Below the pieces are notes generated by a model. The model saw only the letters and a program-made list of their open reading frames with translations. It was not told the DNA's origin and did no database searches. The position numbers and the translations under genes are program-made. 64,000 nucleotides of DNA from assembly GCA_017425245.1 (NCBI GenBank), contig JAFOOX010000044.1, forward strand, positions 62,001 to 126,000, given 5' to 3'. The stretch is from Gammaproteobacteria bacterium (GTDB lineage Bacteria; Pseudomonadota; Gammaproteobacteria; Enterobacterales; Neiellaceae). This document shows positions 36,826-44,213 of this stretch, one piece after another (positions within the stretch are counted from its first letter, which is position 1; every line of letters begins with the position of its first letter).

Positions 36826-37130
36826 TACGGCCAAATTTTGGAGGTGGTAGCGGACGCTTGACACTACCACACAGCAACATAGCGCCGCTATTGGGCCACC
36901 GGCGTAGTGTGGCGTAAAAGGCCTGTGATGGGTGGGCACGCTCATCCACGTGCCGGATCACTAAGCGCCAATCAGTTCGGCGCTACCGAATCACAAGCCA
37001 ATCTCCCCTGCAGACCACAACGGCTCCGTGAGTCCAGCCTTTGACCAACGGCTGAAGGTTAGCGCGGGAGTGTAGAGGCTCGGTTTTTCGCTTGGTGTGA
37101 GGATCCTGCAATGCCGTTACAGGCCAAAGC
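36826..37130. other. Non-coding stretch upstream of hsdM
   Basis: About 305 bases with no convincing gene. An inverted repeat, GTGGTAG (36844-36850) and CTACCAC (36864-36870), lies 20-45 bases before the hsdM start and could be an operator for the restriction operon. No clear sigma-70 promoter is seen. Confidence 0.45.
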
Positions 37131-37760
37131 TCAGTCAATTTGACGGCTAAGCGTCGCCGTAATCCAACTGAGGTTAGAGTTGTAAGCCTTCCGAATCTCT
37201 AAGAATGTAGTCATCGCGTCAGCCAATGCAGTGCAGGAAGCCCCGCGACGAGCGCTCGCCTGGCTCCTAGATGCAACTTTGGCGACCTCTCTGATTCTTA
37301 GGATTTCACTCTCGATGAAGTCGTCACTGGATTCATGTGTCATCGAAGTCTCGACGAAACCACCTTCGCCAGCATTGGCGGATAGCAGCCTAATCTTCGC
37401 ACTCAGTTCTCCTAGTACAGATGGCACAACCGTCATTGCTGTTTGCTTGGCCAGTAGCTCGGCGGAACGCTCCTGTGCTTCTCTCGACATTTCCAGCTCT
37501 TCAAAGGTCTTTTCTAGCTCGCGGCGAGTCAACGCCAGCTCTTGGTGCTGCTGGTGAATGGTGTAAAGGAGAGCGATAAGGGCACAGAAACTCAGCACAG
37601 GATTGAGTATCCCGCCGAAGTAGTCACCCATCTGGCCCCAGGCTTCAGCGCCAGTGGCAGCCGGGACTACCCCGGCAGAAGGGTAATGCCATACTGCGTA
37701 AGCGATCGCTGCAATGGCCAGCGCAGCGACGATCACCAAAAACCACGGTAGACGCTTCAC
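37131..37760 (-). CDS. Two-helix membrane coiled-coil protein, phage-exclusion-like
   Basis: A 209-residue protein with two membrane helices (residues 5-25 and about 52-68), a loop containing GQMGDYFGGILNPVLSF, then a long coiled coil (about 70-110; HQQHQELALTRRELEKTFEEL) and a helical cytoplasmic tail. The GDYFGGxLNP-plus-coiled-coil layout is common in proteins annotated as putative phage abortive infection (AbiC-like), though the role is seldom tested. It stands alone between the restriction operon and the AHH toxin pair, which fits a defence role. Confidence 0.75.
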   Translation of the reverse strand: MKRLPWFLVIVAALAIAAIAYAVWHYPSAGVVPAATGAEAWGQMGDYFGGILNPVLSFCALIALLYTIHQQHQELALTRRELEKTFEELEMSREAQERSAELLAKQTAMTVVPSVLGELSAKIRLLSANAGEGGFVETSMTHESSDDFIESEILRIREVAKVASRSQASARRGASCTALADAMTTFLEIRKAYNSNLSWITATLSRQID

Positions 37761-37954
37761 GGTTGTACCTGCTTATCTGCTCCAGTTGCTGAGCATCCTA
37801 ATACTGACGCCAGCGACCGAGAATGGGCAGGTCGATACAGGCTTGCCACGGAAGCGAACGCCGCTACCATAGGGCACAGCTCAGGAGCGAGCGCCACCGC
37901 CAAGGATGTACAGCGGACCTCGCTCCATTCACCTGGACCAAAGCGAGGGACCGC

Positions 37955-38578
37955 ATGATTGCCCGCCAACTTGATATCGACTACTTCAGCGAAGCCGATC
38001 TGGCCGATGCGCTACAAGCCGTGACTGGCAGCCGCGATCTGGCCCAGCTTTATGCCCATGAGAGCGCCAAGCTATGGCGCGGAGAGGTGCTGGACTGGCT
38101 GCGCCTCAAGCGCGGCATCATCAGCAAGGAAGAACTGCGCGAAGCACGTGCCGCTCGCTGGCAACATGCCGACCGCCACAGTTACTGGCTGGCCCAGAAC
38201 CTGATCAAAGCAGGCAAAGTGAAGGCCGCCGATGACGGCAGCCTGGCCGCGCACCATATCGTTTCTTGGTACAGCAAAAAGGCCAACCGCGCCCGCGACA
38301 TGCTGCGCGCCGTGGGTCTGGATATCGATCACCACAGCAACGGGGTTTGGCTGCCGCGTTTCAATCGCCACACGCCGCACCCGGCCATGTTCACTGCGGA
38401 ACCACATTCCAAGACCCACACCACCGCCTACTACTTCAACGTTGAAGCCTTGATGCGCGGCACCATGGCCGAGGGGTTGGGGCGTAGCGGGATGATGGAA
38501 ACACTGGAGGAGATCGCGGAAGATCTGACCGCTGGCAGCTTCCCGCTGAAAACCTTCATCACTGAGAGCATGGCATGA
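37955..38578 (+). CDS. AHH-family nuclease, probable toxin
   Basis: A 207-residue protein starting at MIARQLDIDYF (37955). The C-terminal half carries the AHH motif of the HNH/endonuclease VII superfamily: AAHHIVSW (about 90), then GLDIDHHSNGVWLPRFN and the trailing His residues HPAMF and HSKTHTTAYYFN. AHH domains are usually the toxin tips of long polymorphic toxins; here it stands alone with only a helical N-terminal region and no secretion signal. Its stop overlaps the downstream gene start (ATGA), as in toxin-immunity pairs. A role in defence or competition is inferred. Confidence 0.85.
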   Translation: MIARQLDIDYFSEADLADALQAVTGSRDLAQLYAHESAKLWRGEVLDWLRLKRGIISKEELREARAARWQHADRHSYWLAQNLIKAGKVKAADDGSLAAHHIVSWYSKKANRARDMLRAVGLDIDHHSNGVWLPRFNRHTPHPAMFTAEPHSKTHTTAYYFNVEALMRGTMAEGLGRSGMMETLEEIAEDLTAGSFPLKTFITESMA

Positions 38579-39138
38579 GGCTGTATTCCATCACCCCAGA
38601 CCTGGAGCGCTATCTGAGCGTTAGCGAGACGGCCGCCAGCGCTGCCGCCCGGCCGGCGCCGATCGAGGCTGACTTTATGCCCGGCCCCAAGGCCAAGGGC
38701 TGGAGCCCTATCGCCCTAGAATGGGCTGTTGATGCGGGTGATGTGGTGGCCGATGTGCCCGATATCGCCCACTACGGTGCGGGTGAATTTGCGGTGCGTG
38801 CCAGCGTGGCCGACCTGCTGCGCCCGGCTCTGGCCGACTGCGCCGAATTTCTGCCGGCCACCTTTGATGGTGATCCCTGGTTCATCATCAACGTGACCAA
38901 CGCCCAGCCGATCTTTGATGCTGACAACAGCCAGCGCCGGTTACGCGCTAACGGCAAGCCATCACGCCTGTTCACTCGGCTGGTGCTGCGCCCCGAGGCC
39001 ATAGGCGACGGCCGTCTATTCTGTGCCCCAGGGCTGGCAGGCTACACTTTCACCACGGACCAAGCTGGCAGCTTGCTGCAGTTGGTCGAACAACATGGGC
39101 TAAGCGGGCTGAAGTTCACGCCGTATCAGCCAGCGTGA
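38575..39138 (+). CDS. Putative immunity protein for the AHH toxin (Imm11/DUF1629-like)
   Basis: A 187-residue protein that starts inside the toxin stop codon. The central ATFDGDPWFIINVTNAQPIFDADNS resembles the core of DUF1629/Imm11-type immunity proteins, which often follow AHH or related nucleases. No signal peptide or membrane segment is seen, so it would act in the cytoplasm. It is the last gene before the right end of element 1. A 5'-truncated, closely similar copy lies at 43653-44080 in element 2. Family assignment is from memory of the pattern. Confidence 0.7.
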   Translation: MRLYSITPDLERYLSVSETAASAAARPAPIEADFMPGPKAKGWSPIALEWAVDAGDVVADVPDIAHYGAGEFAVRASVADLLRPALADCAEFLPATFDGDPWFIINVTNAQPIFDADNSQRRLRANGKPSRLFTRLVLRPEAIGDGRLFCAPGLAGYTFTTDQAGSLLQLVEQHGLSGLKFTPYQPA

Positions 39139-39270
39139 TCTGCCCCTACCCTTTTGTCGCCGCCCTCGAAAAAATCAGCGGCGCTCAATTGGGGGCACAT
39201 TTGGGGGCACATTTGCAGGCGATCATCCGCCAGACCTCCTAAATATGCGGATCTTTCGGCAATTCGGTGG

Positions 39271-39288
39271 CAACAGGGGCCACCATCT
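39271..39288 (+). repeat. Middle att copy (attR of element 1 / attL of element 2)
   Basis: Exact 18-bp copy of the tRNA-Ile2 end, CAACAGGGGCCACCATCT. The bases before it (AATTCGGTGG) are shared with the third copy at 44190, not with the tRNA. Confidence 0.8.
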
Positions 39289-39470
39289 TTTAGTCCAGCC
39301 AGACGGACAGACCCTTAGAATCAAATCGTTATCGGCCACTCGAAGCCTGACCAGAGGCGCTTGGCAGTCTGCCGTAATAGCGAATTTTAGGGTTAATGTT
39401 GGGGTAATTCTGACCGAGAGATTTGAATCTTGGCCCCATCTACCCCAACCCAGGAGCCACCAAGCCCCGC

Positions 39471-40238
39471 CTGGCCACGCCGCTCACCGCGATCCAATGC
39501 AAAAGCGCCAAGCCCACCGACAAGCCTTACAAGCTGTCAGACGGTGGCGTGCTCTACCTGCTGGTTGGTGCGTCCGGGTCAAAGTCCTGGTGGATGAAGT
39601 ACCGGATCGCCGGCAAGGAGATGGCGCCGCTGGCGAATGGTGGCTTTCCCGCCGTCAGCTTGGCCGATGCTCGAGCGCGCCGCGATGAAGCAAAGCGCCT
39701 GGTTTCGGAGGGCAAGGACCCGGCCGCCATCCCCATGGCCCAGCAGCGCGAAGCCGTCAGCGATGTGGAGAACAGCTTTCAGGCGGTGGCCGAGCGCTGG
39801 CTAGCCATCAAGGTGCCAGAGTGGGCACCGAGCTACACCCGCACCGTGCGCCAGCGGCTGGAGACCACCTTGTTCCCCTGGATTGGCGCTAAGCCGATCA
39901 CCCAGCTGACCAACCCTGAACTGGTGAAGCCGCTGCGCCAAGCGGTGAAGCACGGCGCCAACGACACCGCCCACCTGCTGACCATCGACGAAGTACGCGC
40001 GATCCTGCGAATCGGACGCACGAAAGCGTGGGAACTCCTTGCCTCCGGGCGACTTCAAGCGGTTCGCCTCGGCAGTCGCTGCACGCGTGACTATCTGAAG
40101 CGTTTCGACACCGAGGCCGACAAGGCGAAGAGCGCTGCGGAGCTGATCGAGGCGATGAAGACCGCCTACCCGAACGCTGGCCTGGGCATCGCGCTGGACA
40201 TTGGCGCTAAGGTGCGCAAGGGCGAGATGCAGTGGTGA
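39471..40238 (+). pseudogene. P4-type integrase N-terminal half fused to an excisionase-like HTH
   Basis: The first part (IQCKSAKPTDKPYKLSDGG to KHGANDTAH) is the N-terminal DUF4102 and SAM-like domains of a P4-family tyrosine integrase. At about 39975 the frame passes directly into LLTIDEVRAILRIGRTKAWELLASGRLQAVRLG, an AlpA/excisionase-type helix-turn-helix, and a short tail. The whole catalytic domain (R-H-R-Y) is missing. A deletion between an integrase and a distant excisionase gene in the same frame explains this. The start codon is unclear: CTG at 39471 follows an AGGAG, or TTG at 39423. Not functional as an integrase. Confidence 0.85.
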
Positions 40239-40328
40239 CGAGCCGCCGCCTTACGTGATGGGCATGTCACATGACCGGGGCGCTGCCTTTGCCGGGGCGC
40301 CCGCACTGACACAAGACGATCACAGACC

Positions 40329-40379
40329 ATGACTCCGACCCTGCATTATCTCTACGACCCCCTCGGGCAATGGGCGTGA
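40329..40379 (+). pseudogene. YD-repeat (RHS-type) N-terminal scrap
   Basis: A 16-codon frame reading MTPTLHYLYDPLGQWA. HYLYDPLG is the classic YD/RHS repeat unit, and short RHS proteins begin this way. It breaks straight into IS110-type sequence, so it is probably the 5' stub of an RHS gene cut by the insertion or by a deletion. Confidence 0.5.
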
Positions 40380-40710
40380 ATTCAAGACTGGCCGAGGTGC
40401 CGCCGCTTGTGCGGGACTGGTGCCTGCGCATCGCGGCACGGGTGGAACCGTTCGGCTACAGGGGATCAGCAAGCGCGGTAACAGCTACCTGCGACGGCTA
40501 TTGATCCACGGAGCGCGGGCGGTGATTGCCCAGGCCCATCGCCACCACGACCGGCTGAGCCTGTGGGTCATGGCGCTGATAGCGCGACGGCACGCCAATG
40601 TCGCGGCGGTTGCCCTAGCGAACAAAACAATGCGGATGGCGTGGGCCTTGTTGAGCCGCGAATCCGACTACGACCCAGACTATGGCGTGGTACCGGCAGA
40701 GCAGGGATGA
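40366..40710 (+). pseudogene. IS110-family transposase, C-terminal fragment
   Basis: The last 114 or so residues of an IS110/IS1111-type transposase: GREFKTGR, GLVPAHRGTGG, LQGISKRGNSYLRRLLIHGAR and ARRHANVAAVALANKTMRMAW, which is the transposase_20 domain. The N-terminal DEDD catalytic domain is missing, so it cannot move. The fragment joins the YD-repeat scrap at its 5' end. Confidence 0.88.
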
Positions 40711-40834
40711 GGATGACACGGCAAACCAGCGACACAGATGAACGATTTCCGGAGAAGCTGCAGCCCAACGCTGATGACGAACGGTTCGAACCGACAGCAG
40801 GAGATCATGAGTAGCCTCCCGTACCTTTGAGTAC

Positions 40835-41002
40835 TCAATGCGATAAGGACCTGCTGAGCGGATTTACCATTAAGGCCCGGGCATAAGCCCCCATTGAAGG
40901 CCGGATATACGAGAGCAGTCGACTGAACGTCAGCAGAAAAAGGTATGCAGCGAGGAGTCCATATACGGCGAATCGTGCCGAGATCCGTATTGGCCCACGC
41001 AA
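40835..41002 (-). pseudogene. Truncated membrane protein after the solute-binding genes
   Basis: A frame of 55 codons from a TTG at 41002 contains a basic stretch and one membrane helix (FAVYGLLAAYLFLLTF), then a stop in unrelated sequence. It starts 20 bases after the large solute-binding gene, in the same direction. It looks like the start of a membrane sensor or kinase that was cut by the deletion carrying the IS110 remnant. Confidence 0.4.
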
Positions 41003-41021
41003 TGAACTGATCCGGTGCGTG

Positions 41022-42737
41022 CTACTTGCTATCGCCGCCCTCTCGCCAGATGCGCAGCAGCTTGTCATAGTCAATCGTCTTGCCCGGAGGCTTCTCGTTG
41101 GCCAGCGCGCGGCGTGGTCCGTCGGCGGCCTTGAACCAGTGCTCGCGGCTGCGCAGCGGGGCGAGCTTAGGAGGGCAGGTTGCCATGCCCACGCGTTCGA
41201 GCTGGCCCAGCACTTCGTCCATCTGCGCTGCAAGATCGTCCATAGCGCGCTGCGGTGTCTTCTCGCCAGCCGTGGCGGCGCCGATCTGCTTCCACCAAAG
41301 TTCAGCGAGCGCCGGATAGTCCGGCACATTGGCGCCGGTCGGGCTCCACGAAACCCGCGCCGGGCTACGGTAGAACTCGATCAGGCCGCCGAGCTTCGGC
41401 GCCAGCTTTGCCATCGCCGGTGAGCGGATGTCGGAGTCGCGGATGAAGGTGAGCCCTACGATGGATTTCTTCAGCGATACCGTGCGCGATACGGTGAATT
41501 GCGCGTACAGCCAAGCCATTTTGCGCTGTTGAATCGGCGTGCTTTCGAGCAGGGTCCACGAGCCGACATCCTGGTAGCCGCGCTGCATCCCCGGCTCCCA
41601 GTAGGCGCCATACGGCGAGGGTGCGACCCGCCACTTCGGCGTGCCGTCCGGGTTGTTGATTGGCAGCCCCGGCTTGGACAGGGTTGCGGTGAAGCTCGTG
41701 TACCAGAAAATCTGTTGCGCGATCTGCCCGTTGCCCGCCACTGGGCCGGCCTCGGTGAAGTCCAGTTCGAGCGTACCCGGCGGTGCGTAGCGCTTCTGCC
41801 AGTCGAGATACTTGGTCAGCGCGTACACCGCAGCAGGGCTGTTGGTGCCGCCGCCGCGCTCGACCGATGCGCCGACAGGGCGGCAGCCTTCCACCCGTAT
41901 GCCCCATTCGTCGATGGGCAGGCCATTGGGGTAGCCCTTGCTAGCGGCGCCGGCCATCGACAGCCAGGCGTCGGTGAAGCGCCAGCCCAGAGACGGATCC
42001 TTCTTGCCGTAATCCATGTGGCCGTAGACGCGTTGGCCATCGAGTTCCTTCACCTCGTCGGTGAAGAACGCAGCGATATCTTCGTAGGCGGACCAGTTCA
42101 ACGGTACGCCCAACTCGTAGCCGTATTTTTTCTTGAAGCGAGCCTTCAGATCCGGCCGGCTGAACCAGTCGTAACGGAACCAGTAAAGATTCGCGAATTG
42201 TTGATCGGGAAGCTGGTAGAGCTTGCCGTCGGGGCTGGTGGTGAAAGCGAGGCCAATGAAGTCCTTGAGGTCGAGCGTGGGCAGGGTCACGTCGCGGCCT
42301 TCGCCCTTCATCCACTCGCTCAACACGACGGTCTTGCCATAGCGGAAATGCGTGCCGATCAGGTCGCTGTCACTGACGTAGGCGTCGTACTCGTGATTCC
42401 AGTTGAGCATCTGCTGCTTGAGTAAGCGCACCAGATCGCCTTCCGGAATCGTGTCGTGCACGACGCTAATACCGGTCAGCTCCGAAAACGCGCGCGCCAG
42501 CACCTCTGACTCGTACTTGTGCGTGTCGATAATTTCCGACGCCACCTTGATGCTCTTGCCACGGAAGGGCTTCGCTGCATCGATGAACCACTCGAGTTCA
42601 GCCCTTTGATCCTTAAGGCTCAGCGTGCTGGGCTGGAACTCCTCGAGCCAGCGATCGATGCTCGCCGACTGTGGGCTGCTGCGTGCCTGCGCGGCGCCGA
42701 CCAGCAGGAGCAAGACGAGGGCAAGCAGAGGGCGCAT
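41022..42737 (-). CDS. Periplasmic solute-binding protein, family 1 type
   Basis: A 571-residue extracellular solute-binding protein. The start at MRPLLALVLLLLVGAAQARSS gives a clean signal peptide; the open frame further upstream overlaps the previous gene. The body shows the binding-protein pattern (SIKVASEIIDTHKYESEVLARAFSELTGI; QMLNWNHEYDAYVSDSDLIGTHF) and is longer than usual sugar-binding proteins, like the glycerol-type group in alpha- and betaproteobacteria. No permease or ATPase gene is near, so it is probably an orphan or a receptor for a lost sensor protein. Ligand unknown. Confidence 0.8.
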   Translation of the reverse strand: MRPLLALVLLLLVGAAQARSSPQSASIDRWLEEFQPSTLSLKDQRAELEWFIDAAKPFRGKSIKVASEIIDTHKYESEVLARAFSELTGISVVHDTIPEGDLVRLLKQQMLNWNHEYDAYVSDSDLIGTHFRYGKTVVLSEWMKGEGRDVTLPTLDLKDFIGLAFTTSPDGKLYQLPDQQFANLYWFRYDWFSRPDLKARFKKKYGYELGVPLNWSAYEDIAAFFTDEVKELDGQRVYGHMDYGKKDPSLGWRFTDAWLSMAGAASKGYPNGLPIDEWGIRVEGCRPVGASVERGGGTNSPAAVYALTKYLDWQKRYAPPGTLELDFTEAGPVAGNGQIAQQIFWYTSFTATLSKPGLPINNPDGTPKWRVAPSPYGAYWEPGMQRGYQDVGSWTLLESTPIQQRKMAWLYAQFTVSRTVSLKKSIVGLTFIRDSDIRSPAMAKLAPKLGGLIEFYRSPARVSWSPTGANVPDYPALAELWWKQIGAATAGEKTPQRAMDDLAAQMDEVLGQLERVGMATCPPKLAPLRSREHWFKAADGPRRALANEKPPGKTIDYDKLLRIWREGGDSK

Positions 42738-42747
42738 AGCGGGTTCC

Positions 42748-43527
42748 TCAAAACTCGGGGGGTGCGACGCTCGCCGGATCGATGCCGTAGCGCGCAAAGA
42801 TCGCTTGGTACTCAGCGGTCTGCTTGAAGGCAAGCAGCGTCTTGCTGAAATCGCGCGCCAGTGCATCGAGCCCCCGCGATCTAGAGAACGCGATGTACAG
42901 TTTGCCGCCGGATATCGAGACCGGCTCATATGCGATCTGGTCTGCCACGCCCAGCTGACGCGCAGTGTAGATGCCTACCGCCGTGTCGATCATTGCGAAA
43001 TCGACGCGCCCGCGCAGCAGCTTGTGCAGGTTCTGCTCATGCGTCTCGACCGGCTCGCGCCGGAAGTAGGGGGCATTGGCGAAGTCCGGCGAATAGGCAT
43101 AGCCCGCCCGCGTTCCGACTGTCTTTCCGGCCAGACTAAACAGCCCATCGTAGCGGAATGCCTTGTTATTCAAGTAGAAGAGAGTGACGCGGGTGCCAGA
43201 CAGGGCCTCATCGGGAAACGCGAGAAAGTCCTCACGATGGTTCTGGTCGCCACGACCGATGCCCAGCAGCGCGTCGACTTCGCCCTGCTGCGCCATCAGT
43301 AGCGCGCGTTTCCAAGGCGCAAAGCTCAGCTTCATGCTGTACCCCAGGCGGGCTAGAACCGCCTTGCTGACGTCGTAGTCAAAGCCAGTCGGTTGTCCTT
43401 GCTCATCATCGAACACGTAGGGCGCAAAGGCTTCAGAGACGACGAGGAGTTCGCGCGCGCGGACCGCCGAGCTGCCAAATGCGGAAAACAGAGCCAGTCC
43501 GAAGATCCAAGCCATCCGAAAACGCAC
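42748..43527 (-). CDS. Periplasmic solute-binding protein, family 3 type
   Basis: A binding protein of the amino-acid/sensor class (SBP_bac_3). The GTG at 43527 is preferred, as AGGAG lies 7 bases before it; an earlier GTG at 43548 and an ATG at 43515 are possible. A signal peptide ends near VRA, then ELLVVSEAFAPYVFDDEQGQPTGFDYDVSKAVLARLGY is the family's typical start. The gene precedes the 571-residue binding protein by 10 bases, so the two form an operon. The pairing of two binding proteins with a membrane stub suggests a sensory rather than transport role. Confidence 0.82.
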   Translation of the reverse strand: MRFRMAWIFGLALFSAFGSSAVRARELLVVSEAFAPYVFDDEQGQPTGFDYDVSKAVLARLGYSMKLSFAPWKRALLMAQQGEVDALLGIGRGDQNHREDFLAFPDEALSGTRVTLFYLNNKAFRYDGLFSLAGKTVGTRAGYAYSPDFANAPYFRREPVETHEQNLHKLLRGRVDFAMIDTAVGIYTARQLGVADQIAYEPVSISGGKLYIAFSRSRGLDALARDFSKTLLAFKQTAEYQAIFARYGIDPASVAPPEF

Positions 43528-43652
43528 GCGGCGGCTCCTATGTTCCACTCACCTAAGCATATACGTGATTTTGGGCGTGGCCAGAACCGGGGCGGGTGTT
43601 GCGGAGGATCACGCTGGCGCGTCAAGATCCAACGTTAGCAGCGCCAGCGCTG

Positions 43653-44080
43653 TCGCCCTGGAATGGGCTATTGATGTGGGTGATCTGGTGGCCGATGTGC
43701 CCGATATCGCCCACTACGGGGCCGGTGAATTTGCTGTACGTGCCAGCGTGGCCGATCTACTGCGTCCGGCGCTGGCCGAATTCGCCGAATTTCTGCCGGC
43801 CACCTTTGATGGCGATCCCTGGTTCATCATCAAGGTGACCAACGCCCAACCGATCTTTGATGCTGACAACAGCCAGCGCCGGCTGCGCGCTAACGGCAAG
43901 CCCTCACGCCTGTTTACCCGTCTGGTGCTGCGCCCCGAGGCCATAGGCGACGGCCGGCTGTTCTATGCCCCAGGGCTGGCGGGCTACACCTTCACCACCG
44001 ACCAAGCTGGCAGCTTGCTGCAGTTGGTCGACCAACATAGGCTAAGCGGGCTGAAGTTCACGCCGTATCAGCCAATCTGA
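43653..44080 (+). pseudogene. 5'-truncated second copy of the putative immunity gene
   Basis: From about 43653 the sequence is closely similar to the immunity gene at 38575-39138, at both the DNA and protein level (EWAIDVGDLVADVPDIAHYG; PATFDGDPWFIIKVTNAQ), and the similarity goes on through the stop codon to the att site. The first 40 or so codons are replaced by unrelated sequence, with no good start codon or ribosome binding site. No toxin gene precedes it. An orphan remnant, or a shortened immunity protein if translated from an internal start. Confidence 0.8.
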
Positions 44081-44189
44081 TTTTCCCCTACCCTTTTGTC
44101 GCCGCCCTCGAAAAAAATCAGCGGTGCACATTTGGGGGCTGCCATCCGCCAGATGGCCTAAATACGGGAATGTTTCGACAATTCGGTGG

Positions 44190-44204
44190 CAACAGGGCCA
44201 CCAT
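44190..44204 (+). repeat. Imperfect third att copy at the right island border
   Basis: CAACAGGGCCACCAT lacks one G compared with the tRNA end, and shares the preceding AATTCGGTGG with the copy at 39271. It marks the right end of element 2. Confidence 0.65.
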
Positions 44205-44213
44205 TCTTTCCCG

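Larger units (their letters stand above)
29101..39288. mobile_element. Genomic island element 1 (restriction and toxin cargo)
   Basis: About 10.2 kb bounded by exact 18-bp repeats of the tRNA-Ile2 end. It carries a type I restriction operon with an embedded ATPase/nuclease-like pair and GIY-YIG cassette, a membrane protein of phage-exclusion type, and an AHH toxin/immunity pair next to the right end. It has no integrase of its own within these borders, so mobilisation would depend on another element; the integrase remnant lies just outside, at the left end of element 2. Confidence 0.7.
39271..44204. mobile_element. Genomic island element 2 (decayed)
   Basis: About 4.9 kb between the middle att copy and the imperfect third one. 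It has the expected layout of an integrase next to the left end, but the integrase is broken. The rest is IS and YD-repeat scraps, two solute-binding proteins, and a truncated immunity gene at the right end. It stops 10 bases before the mshQ stop codon. Confidence 0.6.

Noticed and set aside
35458-36861. 467-codon frame opposite hsdM
   Set aside because: hsdM has the methyltransferase motifs; the opposite frame shows none.
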